Below are positions 23,701-35,981 of a DNA stretch of 64,000 nucleotides, piece by piece. The stretch spans positions 6,922,501 through 6,986,500 of the forward strand of contig NC_089724.1 in NCBI RefSeq assembly GCF_035083965.1. Direction: 5' to 3'. Each line of letters begins with the position of its first letter. Within the stretch, counting starts at the first letter, position 1. A program made the translations under genes and the position numbers. The notes under the pieces are model-generated. The model was not told the DNA's origin. It saw only the letters and a program-made list of their open reading frames with translations, and ran no database searches. The stretch is from Branchiostoma lanceolatum (taxonomy: Eukaryota > Chordata > Leptocardii > Amphioxiformes > Branchiostomatidae).

Positions 23701-25976
23701 AGTGTTTCAGATGGCTGCGATTGGGAAAGAGAGAATGGCGACGACGGGCTTACCCGTGAGTCGATCTTCAACGGTACACCACTCAGACGAGTCTCTCCAT
23801 AAATATCTGCTAGAACCTTCTGAAGGTTCTTGTTGGAATAAACGTTTCCACTCAGGACCGCAAGCGTCGTACCCGAAAACCTCCTCCAGCCAGATTTTTG
23901 GAAGACCGTCGATAGCAAATTCTCGAGCATATTGCGAGCATTTCTCGGGCTGTAGTTCATCCTGCCGATGGCCATGCCTACTGCAGAACCGATACTTGTA
24001 CCGATGATGAGGTCGAACAGCTCCCGAAACGGGATACCAGGAGCAAAGGGGGTAATCCTTTTGTGAACAGCGTCTAGGACCGTAGCTTGGAAAATGCCCT
24101 TCGCTCCGCCACCGTCTAAAGCGAGGACCCGAACTCCGATCGAGTTCGACTCCGGGATGGAAACGGGGTCTTCCTGAGTTTTAGAGGATGTTGATTGCGC
24201 GAGAGACGTTCTGCTGTCTTCGAGATTCTCTTGACAGCCGAAGGGACAGCTGACATTTCCCTCGACGGTCAAGAGCTTTAGGTCTGCGGCACACATGCGG
24301 TGACCACACGGTAGGGGAGGCTCTGCTTGTCCCGAGAAGCAGATTGTACAGACATCTGTGGATTTATTGAGATCAGACTCCTCGAAACGTTGGAGCACCT
24401 CTACCTGAGCCTTGGCGATCTCTCTGATGTTTTTCAACGCCATCTCCTCTTGTATCTGCTTGATGCACTCGTCACTTGTTGGGCTTGTCGCCCGCCCTTC
24501 AAATTCGCCCTCCCATTTGCTGCAGTCTTCCTCTTTCGTCCAGAAGCAGGAGCTAGTTTTGATTGCCCTTGCATCGAGATTTTCGTGGAAGTTTCCGTGT
24601 TCTCCGGCTGTCAGAGTGCACCGGAACATCTCGCCGTCTTCAAGGGGAGGGGATTCTGCACGGCATGGGCAATAGCTCTCAACCGTCTCTCTCGAGTTTT
24701 CCAGTATGTTCTGTATCTCTGGCTCCATTGCTTCGATGAAGTCGTCGTCTTCGCCGTACATTGACGCGTTTGCGGCCAAGGTATACGCTATGGAACCCGT
24801 GAGACTCCCGATGGCGGTTTCCACAAGTTTGTCGTAGAAGTCGCGGTACTTTGTGATCCCACCTTCTTGATCGGGGTTCGATCCCAAAATGCTTTCACTG
24901 ACCTGTGTAAAAAATCGATCGAAAAATATCGGTTTCTTGTCGATACGGCCTAGCCGTTCGGTCACCAATCCTGGAAGATTTTGGGAAAATTCTCCACGCG
25001 AAGAATCATTGTCTTTGAGTTTGGCGTTGACGCATTGAATCATGTCTTCGCATAGGGTCCAGAACAGCTTTTCCGACAAGAGGCAGGAAATGCCAACTGA
25101 TAGAATTTTAGTTGCCTGTCGTGTGTGGCTTACATCTCGACATAATTCTCCGATCTTGGACTTGAGAACATTCACAGACTGCTTGAAGGTTTCTTCGTTG
25201 GTGTTCTGTGGTAACGACATTACTTTAACAGACTGGTACAGTTTCTGTAGCTCTTTGGACATGTGGATGTTGTCTAGGAAAGAATCGGTGGTGTCGATGC
25301 CGTCGATGTTGGAGTTGATTGCTGCGTTCTTGTTTTGTAGAATGACAAGGCTTGGTTTCCATTCATGCTCAACGCCTTCGGATGCATCCCGAGCAATAGC
25401 AGCTATCGTTTCAAGCATACTGAAGTCACACACAGGACTCTGGTGCACGTAGACTACTACGTCGCTTAGGAGAAAGGCTAGTGATGGGAGGGTTTTCATA
25501 GTCAGCTGTTTCCGCTTCTCAAGGTGTCTGCCAACGATTCTATGCAGCCAATGCACTATCGGCACTTCCTCTAGGAGGTGCTGGTTGACCGTTCGGGGTA
25601 TCTGTCCGCCAGCGCCCTCAAAATCTGCAAGTATGACCCGTTGATAGTCCATGGACCCTCCAGGTGAAGGTAGAGTCGTGCATGGGTAAACATAAACGCC
25701 CGCTGTTTCCGTCAACATCTGGTGCGGTGCCGCGATGATCGGGAGACAGGCTGCGTCTACGCTATCCTCTAGAAGACTACATACCAAGCTGCTTTTCCCA
25801 ACTCCGGCGCCGCCAATGAAGGAGATGACGGGAACATGATCCTTATTGTTCGCGCCGGACGACAACTCCCTCAACAAGGCTTCGTTCAGCGCTAAAGAAT
25901 CCCCTGTGTCTGTGTCGGGATCGAGTTGGAGAAGCTGGTACCGCTGGAATGCTGTTGGTTGTCTCTTCTCGTTCAT
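20702..25976 (-). CDS. GTPase-RING-patatin-filamin multidomain protein (1116 aa)
   Basis: Three coding exons: 25976-22936, 22441-22399 (43 nt) and 20968-20702, joined in phases 2 and 0 with good GT-AG sites; total 1116 codons plus TAG. Domains in order: P-loop GTPase-like (GGAGVGKSS, Lys61; DFEG 118-121; QNKN 214-217), a long helical linker, RING finger (Cys543, Cys546, Cys557, His559, Cys562, Cys577, Cys581), then a patatin phospholipase (oxyanion loop DGGGAKG 621-627, nucleophile GTSIG with Ser661, catalytic dyad DGG with Asp910). The last 88 residues look like a filamin-type Ig repeat (ending VEVSGSPLTFNV). The enzyme should hydrolyse phospholipid acyl chains; RING implies ubiquitin ligation, and the GTPase self-assembly or regulation. 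No signal peptide or membrane span, so cytosolic. The start has good context (ACAAAATGA) after a TTCCAG acceptor at 25996, so a noncoding first exon exists upstream. Individual domains are clear; combined function is inference. An immune effector role is attractive but untested. Confidence 0.85.
21105..21390. repeat. GC-rich dispersed repeat, copy 1
   Basis: GC-rich block (GGGCCCGGTCGGGAC, CTACGGGCACCGGCGCAATT) in an intron, matching in the opposite orientation the block at 51375-51625. No coding frame retained. Confidence 0.55.
21661..21858. mobile_element. Long foldback element in the second patatin-gene intron
   Basis: About 95-bp arms: CCTCTACCAGGCCCCGTCCT and onward pairs with the right end GGGCCTGGTAGAGG, through GGTAGTCTGCTATACAGGGT. 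CTATCGAG occurs just outside each end (about 21650 and 21862), an 8-bp target duplication suggesting a hAT-type MITE. Confidence 0.7.
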
Positions 25977-26623
25977 TTTGTCCTTGTGAGATTAACTGGA
26001 AGAATTAAAGCGCTGCTGTCATTTCACTCGATCAAAATGGCACATGATGAAATGAGTCACTGAAATTTACACTCGTACTATGTACGCTACATGTGTTCTG
26101 CCACGTGCCGGAAAACATCACTGACCCACTTTAGACTCATACATAGACTTCATTACACCAACCACACCTTTGTTTAAGCCTTACGTATTTAAATTCCAGT
26201 GTATTCACAACAAAGGCACGAACGATCCTTTAAGTCTGTTAGGTACTTCATCTAAAATCTCCGTGGATACATTTTGTATCGACGCCCACTTTTGTTGTTT
26301 TGTTCATCTACATGTGGTATTAATAATAGTAACCGTAGCTATGGAAAATATAAAACCAAATACTTTGTTTGCGAACTTCCTTTGACTCTAAGCTCAACTT
26401 TTTACGTCAAAAATCCCGAGCCCATTCAATGTATAAATAGACGCGTATGCGTGCTAAGCGTGCCCGAATCCCTTCTCTTCTTTCTTAGACAATATAGATT
26501 CGGATCAAATATTCTAGTTATATTTTGAGGCTTTATCACTCCGGTGTATTATCCTACTATTATACAAACGACCTTCTCTTACAGGGTGGTATTGTGCACC
26601 AGAGGCTATATGTTTGATGTAAG

Positions 26624-27212
26624 ACCCCCGTTCCACTATGCGCTCTCGCTGCGACCAAGATTGGATTTGTGTTACCCTTGATTTCATAATTGGAATATCA
26701 TGCAAAACATAAAAGTGTGACTGAAACAGACAACAACAAAAACAGAGCGTAAAAGTTATTCGATTTTATCTATGAAATTCGTTGTTCGATCTGTGAAATG
26801 AAACGCAGGCAATATTAGGGCACGAAGATCGTATTTTGAAAGTCAATTTATTTAGTCATTTCTATAGATTATTAGTTCAAACAAGACTATGTATAGTGAC
26901 ATCCATGATGCAAAAATATGACGTCGGTGTGATGTGAGAACTCACTGAAAATCGTCGCCGCGGGGTTTTTTTGTAGGCTCGATAAACTAAGGGGATCATT
27001 GTATATACCTCTCGTTTTTGCGCGGTTTTAAAATGCTCTAAGTGTGAAGTTATTACGCATTGCTAAACAGTGTTAGTAAATGTCACTACCATAAAGATTT
27101 AAGCGTTTTTTCTATTTTCTTTTTTTTGCCCTAATATTGCTTTGGTTGCCTTTAAATGTTAGGCCACAGAGAGCGCGCAGCTAAAGCACCGTCCCAGTGG
27201 AATGGGGGGGGG
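26624..27212. mobile_element. Nested MITEs: inner element inserted in outer
   Basis: The outer element has ends ACCCCCGTTCCAC and CCAGTGGAATGGGGG and shares its body (CCCTTGATTTCATAATTGGA, CATGCAAAACATAAAAGT) with the uninterrupted copy at 40983-41212. It is split by an inner element (about 26795-27160) whose right end TTGGTTGCCTTTAAA and body match the separate copy at 39773-40146. Confidence 0.65.
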
Positions 27213-30200
27213 AGTATAAGCTAGCGTAAAATATACAACCTGTTGTTGAACATGCACTGATCTCATCCTTGACTGCAGGCGGCAGTTTACGTCTGTTTAT
27301 CTGTTGCTTACACTCCGTGATGTGTGACTTATACAAAGCAGGGGAAGGGTCCTTGAAACTGCGGTCTGTTTTTGTTGGTATTTTCGGGTACGGTGTACAT
27401 GCTGAGGTAATACTTAAAACGAAGTCAATGCGCATGAGTTCAACCTTCCCTTCCTGTGCATTTTCTCACAAGGCCACAGCAAGTAAATGTTATAAGCTCA
27501 TTGATTTTCACCTGATTTTGAAAAAAAAAGAAATATTTTCCCAGCTTACTTGGCTGTAAACATGTGGGATACCAAGTAACATAGATATTCTCCGTACAAT
27601 ATGTAGGTCAAAGTTAAAAGACTGCAACACACTGGATGTTTTGATATTTTGTTAATTGTACATGCAAGACTAGATAAACAGTATCTATGAATACATGAGA
27701 TTTTTGTTGCTAATTGTATAAGCGAAATTAGATAAACAGTATTTATGAAGGATTTGTTTCTATGCTTACATTGTTTTGCAGTTATGCATTAATTGTTTTA
27801 TTGTTTTCCCCTGTTAAACACGGGGATAAAAATCATCCACAAAACGAGTATATCTGGCTCCTCACGAAAACTTCTTATAAAAAATAGCAATCAATTGAAA
27901 GCTACGTAACACTGTCGATCAATTCAAACACTGGAGAAAATGTTCGACTCTCGACAACCTTTGACACGTTATGCCTCCAATCTGTCAATAGTTGACAAAG
28001 GGCAAACCCCAGACTGAGGTGAATATGGGGTCAAGTAGGACTTATCACCGCGATGGGCGCAACTTTCGGCGGCGTCTGAAGCACGGCGGAAGGTGGGGTG
28101 GGCTATTCTGCGGACAAGGATGACCAGTCGTTGTCATACGATGCCAGGTAACAAGTGATTATGTACTGTACGTGCGTAGCTATCAATTGTCTCCAAACTG
28201 CAGCATTGGAACGCCAGGTGTCGCTTTTAGATGTGGTTATAAAGTTGTTTGACCTGGAAAATGATTGACGTGACAACTTAACTTCCGGTGACCGTGCGGT
28301 GTGACCTCCGAGCGACCTGAAATTGGTGCTCAGTGAGCCATCAAGGACGGCAAGGTCGTTCCGTAATCTCTCAGGGATCGCTATCCACTCAGCGATTGAT
28401 TTGAACAGGTTTAAAACAGTCGTTGCGTGGTTGCCGGGAATGGCGATCCATCGATGATCACTCCGCAAGAGCTAATAAGCAAGAGCGCTAAGGGGTCGCA
28501 GCGAGCGCTCGACGAGCCCTCAATGCTCTCAACGGTAGTTCGACCAAATTGTATACACCTTCTTCACTAGAACTGTTACAGCTTTTTCGGGAGTTTCGGC
28601 GCTCTCTGGGTGCTCTGGCCAATTTGCGATGGCTCAGCGACCACCGTCTGGTTGAAAGGGGGGCTCACTTGCAGCGGAAAAGACAATATGAGAAATCTTT
28701 ATTGACACAACAAAAGTACAGCGACTTTCGTAAGGTCTTCTACAACTAGACATGCAAACAACAACCAATGGTATACAAAATGATTAACCTACGTACAAGT
28801 ATATAAATACTTCAACATGTCGAGTTTAACCTATCACTTAAGCTTACACTACTAGTTCTAAGATCTAAACATTCTTTGATATATTTACCTATTTGTACAC
28901 AGTAAGGGTTGTCTCCTTCTAGCATGAATTTGTATTCATCTATAGAATGGAATGTATAAAATTCTGTTGAGCAAGCAGAAAGAAGGTTGATGTCCTTGGT
29001 TGAACAGCTTTGAGCGTTTACTATGATATCGTGGACAATCTAGGATAAAGTGTTGTTCATCTTCAATTTACATAACTTATATAGGACATGTATTCTAAAA
29101 TGCCTTCCTTTCAACGATGTAGTGGTTACCTCGTTATTTTACACAGTGGTAATTTTGGCTGGCAAACATCTAATGTAGGCACTCAAGTTGTGTCTGGGAA
29201 TTTACACGTTATGCAAACATACAGACTGGAGACAAAAGAATGGCACCCGCGTACGTTAACGTTACATAGTGAAGTCGGCTAAACGTCAGGTACTGACTTC
29301 GTATGAGATCACTCTGTAAGTTATTATTTGCAATCTGACTCAGTGGACGGGCAAAGGAACCCCCTAATGCCGAAAATGTGCATTTCAGACAATTTTACAT
29401 CAGAATGGACCACCCAGAAACATGTCATGTCACTTTACATGAATAGAACGCCAGGAAATAACACACTAGGGCACTTTGCAACTGGCCTATAAACGTAATA
29501 ACACATTTCAGTTGTGCTTATTCGAGCCCTAACCATTGAGACAGCCACAAACAAGGCGGAAATAGTCTGTGTGTGGGCTTGAATAAAGTTCTAAACAGGA
29601 ACTATGCGGCTACAGCGTCTTTTCTGAAGATGTGGCATGAGTGTGTACGGTTGATTTGAGGTTGTCCACAACTACTTGCCAACACACACACATACAGTAA
29701 TGTACAAGCCTTGTTGTGTTTTCACTCATACTTTTGCCTTTTGCATGATATTCCAAGTATGAAGTCAAAGATTAGACAAACCCGATTTAGGTCGCAGCAA
29801 GAGCGCGCGATCGCTGTCCAGTTGAATGGGGGCCTTACATGCAAATAGACTGATTCCATATAGCCTCCGTTGCAGGCCTCCCGCACGGCGATTTTTCAAC
29901 TTATCGGGGCCAGGTTCTTTGGCTGGGGCACCGTATCTGCTTGGGGGACTGTAACCGTCGTACAAATATTTGACGGGCATACAACCACTCTCTTATTGGT
30001 CTAACAGTTAATTGCCATGCTATCATTGGTTGAACTGCTAATTGTGATGGACAGTCAGTATAGGTCTTTTGCTAAATATAACGTGTCCCAATGACTGTCC
30101 AACATCCAATGTGCGGCAATGTGCGCCGTTCTCGAGGCTTGCTATCAAACTGTCAACAAAAACGGGAAAATCAATTCAATCATCGTACATTAGGCCCCGC

Positions 30201-32297
30201 TGTCCTAATCGTGCCAAGGCCAATATGTGTACGTGGAAGTCATTATTGAAATCACCTAAGTATGCACATACCCTCCAACTCATTAGGTAATGGAATTGGT
30301 GGAGCCTGCAGTAAACCGTTCTGTCAGATCCAATGAGAGTGGTTTTAGTCGAATGAAAGGTACGGCTGGCATATCACAGTTGATTGCCTGTTTTGTATGC
30401 AGTCGTTGGAAGTGTGTTTGCGCAGAAAAGTGCTGTTGGGTCCGGTAGTTAGTAGAGGAATATGCCGCATTTGTACACTTTCAAATCAATTCCCTGGGTA
30501 TAAGACAGGTGGTTTACCTTATATTCAATACAAACAAACATACAGACAAACAAGCAAACAAACTACGCCAACAACAACAGAAAGTACGCCGCACAAAAAA
30601 AACCCACAAGCTTCATTATGGGACACCTTTAAGGGCACGGTTGTACGTTGATCCTGTAGGTATGTTGTGTCTGACCTGGCAGGGTCACATTTCCAAGCCA
30701 GGGCCCAAAAAAATAAGAAATGAATATCAAGAATATACCTCATTTTTTGTAAGTTTTGCGTGTTTTGTTGTCTTTCATATCGTATTTTTCGTTCCCCCAA
30801 GCTACCCGACCGGGCCCCGCTTTGAAAATGTGCTCAAGTGAACCAACTGATGATACAAAAATAATAATTATAATGATAATGATAACAAGTTTAGAGCAAA
30901 TTCATGCTCTTAGGCTAATTGCAAGTTGACAACAATTAATGACGATGAACAAACACGAAGTGAAATATTAGGCATAGATTAAACTACGTTGCTGGTCTGC
31001 AATTCATTTTTAAATTGATATCTACCATACTAATACAGTTTTGACTCCTTCTTTAATTTAAAAGCAGTAGGAAATAAAAGTCCCACGTTTTCGATGCTGA
31101 GTGGGTTGGATGATTCAAAAGGAAAATGAGTCTTTCTTGATTTCTTAATCTTAATTTGGATTTCGGATACTTTCTTGAATAATATGTTTCTTTCGGCTTC
31201 GAATTTGAGATATCAAAGTTCACAACCCGTGCCATCCACCTACGGGTCACGTACTTCAAACCTCAGGTTTTACAGTACTTCAAACATTGCGTGGGGAGCC
31301 GCAATTAACTAATGGAAACAGGCCGCATCGATTCCTCAATTAGCTTCGATGGACCCATGCAGAAGGATTTTCCCATATATTGAACACTTGGCTGAGTTAC
31401 GAACTTTAATGCAGACCCGCACAAATTACACATAAGAGGTTGAATTCAATCAAGCATGCATAGCACGCGTGTACCGTTGCACAAAGTGGTGTAGTCTTTG
31501 CGTACGCCATACTAATATTTGGAAGCAGTGTGGGGGCGGCCGTGGCGACTGTTTGAAGCTAGTTCATGTTAGAGCATCCTTGCAGTCCCGGCAACAACAG
31601 AACGTACAAGGGACTTGCCCGGCCTCTGGCGAGGTGATACCGGCAATGCTACTGTGTACGTATGGCGCCGCGACTGCATGCAAGATGTATGGTAAGCATA
31701 CGTATTCTAGTAGAGTAATTTGAGCAGTGAAGGGTGCAGTCTGCTATTATATTTCAGAGGCTGCAACCGCTGAGCGACCGCCGAACGATCAAACGTTTCA
31801 TAGGTGACGTGGCTCAACGATTTTCATAGATAAAAAAGATAATCTTTTAACCTATCGTATGACTGATTTGTTGTCTTTTATATCATACTTTTACATTGTG
31901 CACCATTTTCCAAAATGTTCATTGATAAAATCAAGGGTTACACAAATCCAATTTTGGTCGCTGAAAGGACATACAGCGATCGCCGTCTAGTGGACATGGG
32001 ATCTGGACATCAACGCTTGAAACGGGCGCTTTGGCCCAATGGTGAGAATGTTGGAGTATGTTCTGTTCCAGATATCATATCCAGTATGCAAGATGTATGA
32101 AGATTTTTCAAATGCATCGGCGAAAAACAACATTTACCCATAAGGCTGGTACTAATAACGCTTCATTGCAAAAGGATGATATATGTGCCGGCATGTGCCA
32201 TCCATCGTTGATCATGGCGTTGTTTTTCACCCTGTAGCACATAGGGCAGCAAGTCTCCTTGTTGGTTCTGTAGCAGGGTATATTTTACAGGCAAGGG

Positions 32298-32480
32298 TTG
32301 CCACCCCTTCCCCTTAACTTGCTCGAGAAACCTCGAACACGGGACCCCATTTTACGTCCCTTCCGAAAGACGGTTGCATCCCCAACCGAGATACCTTTCC
32401 CAAGATTTGAACCGTGGTCTTCCAATTACCAACTATGTGGAACCAGGAGCTCAACTGCGAGGCTGCTACCAGTTGAGCTT
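32298..32480 (-). repeat. tRNA-derived SINE-like fragment
   Basis: On the minus strand GAGCTCAACTGGTAGCAGCC and CACGGTTCAAATCTTGGG resemble tRNA A and B boxes at roughly the right spacing. Related to the other SINEs in the window by layout rather than by close sequence. Confidence 0.45.
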
Positions 32481-32536
32481 GAGGTACATCCCTATGGCGT
32501 GACCAGCGAAAATTAACCGCCCTTCTCTTTGTAGTT

Positions 32537-32567
32537 ACCTTCGCCAAGAAGGTTATGCAGAGGGTAG

Positions 32568-32611
<44 letters not shown>

Positions 32612-33687
32612 TGTAGTGGACCAGGATAACTCAAGAATGCCTGGATGGATTGTTTTAGTATTTGGTATGTCGGTAGGTTTTGATGAGACCTAAAAACGAT
32701 TAGATTTTGGGCACGCTAGCGGCTTCTTACGGTACTGCAGCGAAACTTCCTGTTTTGATATCTCGTGTTCTGGACATGCTATGGAGCTGATTTTTGAGTG
32801 GTAGATAGATCTTTGGACGGAGAGTAAGTGGTATGGGTTTGGGCCCCCTAGTGGCTTTTTTGGAACTGCAGGAGGAGGTTTTGCATCTGACTTTGAAAGG
32901 GAATAACTCAAGAAGGGCTTGATGGATGGTAATGATTTTTGGTAAGTAGATAGCTTGAGTGATGATGTACATGATTAGATACTTCTTATGCAAATCAGTG
33001 TCTAATTTGCATAATTAATGAGGAAAGTTTATAAATCCGCCATATTTCATTATAGGACTCTGAAACATGTGACATATGTAACTTAGGAAGAGAGAATATT
33101 AATTGATATGAACTATGCAAATGAAGACCTCATTTGCATAATTAATGAGGAAATACTATAACAAGATGGCCTTTGTGGATGGTCATGATTTTGGTATGTA
33201 GATAGCTTGCGTGATGCTTAGTATGATTGGACGATAATTATGCAAATCAGATCCTAATTTGCAAAATTAATGAGGCAACTTTAAAAATCCGCTTTGTTCC
33301 ATGATATGACTATTCAAATTGTAACTGAGGAAGAGAGGAATTTTGATAGATAGAAATATGCAAATTTGGGCCTAATTTGCATACTTAATGAGTAACTTCT
33401 ATAATTCTACACTGGCAAATGATGACAATTTCATACATTTAGTACTTTTTTTGTGGCATCGGGAAGTTATGTGAATGTGAACATCGTTGAATCAAATTCT
33501 GCTGATAAGGGCCTCATTTGCATAATTGATTATAAATATTAGGATAACCTTCTTAGTAGAGCTCATCATTTGTTAGGCTCATACTTTGGACATGTTATAT
33601 TTTAAGACAATCAACTGGTATGATTTATAATTGATGAGAAACACTCCTAATACACAGTCATAAAGGTTAAAATCATTTGGCGAAGGT
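32537..33687. mobile_element. Composite repeat with 11-bp inverted ends and octamer-motif array
   Basis: Bounded by ACCTTCGCCAA (32537-32547) and TTGGCGAAGGT (33677-33687), exact inverted repeats. Inside are a (GT)n run, a duplicated GGATGGATnGTnnTnATTTTTGGTA-like block, and four units each carrying ATGCAAAT and, 17 bp on, ATTTGCAT or a one-base variant. Probably a non-autonomous DNA transposon with internal tandem repeats; no coding capacity. Confidence 0.5.
32572..32610. repeat. (GT)n microsatellite
   Basis: About 19 GT units in uninterrupted run. Confidence 0.95.
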
Positions 33688-34534
33688 ATGAGGTCGTGGA
33701 ACTCTAGTTGGAAATGCAATGGATATGCACACGTACAAGAGAAAACGCTGCATGAGTCAGCAAAGACTTTTAGTAAGAAAAAAGGCCTTGTAGACATATA
33801 GAATTTTATTCAGTCAAGTCCGATATATGTTGATTTTTGTAACGTCTTCTGTGATGCTTACTAAGCTTGTTTTTACACATCGCGTCTATAAAAGAACAAT
33901 TGCAATATCAATAATTCACGCGTTATGCGTTTAACAATCTAAATAACCTTCATAAATATGATATTACTTATTGGGCGTTGACCTCGGTCTATAAATCCAT
34001 CAACAATCAATGGAGATTTATTCCGTCTCAGGACCTCAATAAAACCCACCTGACTGAACTTAGCCTCATGCACAAATGGACAGCTAAAAGCGCAACAAAC
34101 GAAAAAAGGCTTTTTGTTTGGAAAGAATCAAACGGTTTGCGCAACGTCGTCTTATTTCTAAGGCCTTAAATATGCTCCCATACTTTTACAATTACAAAAA
34201 AAAAAACGAAGAAAAAGAGAATCCATATAGTTTACCATTTGTATAGTAATTTGACAATGTATATATGAATCTGTATACTACCCGTGGCAAAGCTGCTCTA
34301 TACTATTGACAAAAGGAAAAAGTGTGACTTGTTTCACCTCAATAGAAGAATGACTGGTGCATTCTTTCTTTACAAAAGATTTTCAAATGGATATGGGACG
34401 TCAGCTTCTAAACTAAATGTACATTGTTACGTCTTCGCACAGTTAAAATGGCATCCTGAAGGTCCAAGTAGGAACGACGACAAAAGGATCATGGCAATAG
34501 AGACCTGCTGTACCTACAAGTAACACGCCGCGAC

Positions 34535-35904
34535 ATGGCGCTCAAAACAGGTAGGTACCGGGACAAGTGTAAGGCATCTAGATCTGATAAGGGTTTCGAA
34601 GGTACAACCCCACAGTTCTAGTAAAGGAGAGATAATTGGGCACAGTACACGACAAAAGCACTGTATAGGGGGAGGGGGGTACGATAACTTGAGCCGTCCA
34701 GTAGCCATGTGTAGGGTAGTGCCGTTGGTTTTTTTCTAGCTTTGAATTCATCATCTTTAGATGCGTTACTCTATGGTTTTTACAAGCAAGGTTAAGAACC
34801 AAATTCTAAAAGTAGCAGATATACACGGTATTCTGCTGTGTCGATCAGGTTTATGTAAGGCGTTTTTATTTCTGTCAACTCTATATCATCACTGTCGAAC
34901 ACATCTGTGCATTGTCTATCTACAGGACATTGGCTGCCGCACTCTACGTTACGTAGGGTGACGCTCCTAGTGATCGTCCTGGCAACCGTCATTATTCTCC
35001 TGACGAATATCGGCCTCGACTATGTCCGCCATGTTTTCCCACAATCCGTCACCAGCTTCAGCGCGTCATGTCAGGCGGAAGTCACTGCCCCACCCATCGT
35101 TCTCGTCGACGCCGTCTTTCCGGTAAAGATCCAAGTTCTCCGTGGTAACATCAAATACATCCCCCGGTCTAACGCGACAGTCCGTTTCAGCCCTGGCAAC
35201 ACCGCCCATGTCCAAACAGTGACGTTGTATTACGGCGTCGGGACAACAAATCTGACCATTTCCAAAGCCGGAGTCTTGCAGCTATCCGTTACCGTGGAGA
35301 CGACAGGTGACCACGCCCCTACCGAGACATGCCAAGCCAGTGTCAGAATCAAAGCCGCTCACTTATCCGACCGTGAGGTGGGGTACAAACTGATCCGCAA
35401 GGGAACACTGGAAGGCGATGCACTCGAGTGGAGCGCAGGGTTTGTTGTGGTAGAGGGTCCTGTGACTGTGCCAAAGTCAGCTACACTAGTGGTGGACCCA
35501 GGAGTGTTTACCTTGCTGCATTCAGGAGCGAGTATAAACGTTCTAGGGAAGGCAGCGATCGGAGCTCCAGCCGGCCAACCCGTCGTCTTCACCGTCCATC
35601 CGAACGAAAGTGGCGAACGGAGTCCGTGGGGTGGTTTGCAGTTTGGTCGAAACTCGCTAGGGGCACTGCACAACACTTGGCTTACGCAAGGAGGCGCATC
35701 TGCAGATCAACACTCCAGGTCAGTCAGTAAACACGACTTATAACTTTTCTCCAAGCCCAGACAGGCGCTCGCACACTCGCGCACACGCACAGACACGTTC
35801 ATACATACACAAATAGACAAACGCACACACACGCTCACAAACACATGCACACACACGCACACATACACACACACACACACGCGCGCACACGCACACACAC
35901 ACAC

Positions 35905-35981
<77 letters not shown>

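Larger units (their letters stand above)
25996..34534. other. Intergenic stretch between patatin and kinase genes
   Basis: No supported gene. The upstream noncoding exon and promoter of the patatin gene must lie here but were not located. Contains a nested transposon (26624-27212), a partial MITE end (about 29780-29830), SINE-like sequence (32298-32480), a (GT)n run and the octamer-motif repeat region (32537-33687). A 121-codon minus-strand frame at 28103-28468 is open but unrecognised and unsupported. Confidence 0.4.

Noticed and set aside
22857..24764. Several plus-strand frames of 90-270 codons opposite the patatin exon
   Set aside because: Shadows of the long minus-strand coding exon, which has clear domain motifs and matching splice sites.
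28103..28468. 121-codon minus-strand frame
   Set aside because: No recognisable domain, no splice or promoter support, and the region contains short inverted repeats; not listed as a gene.
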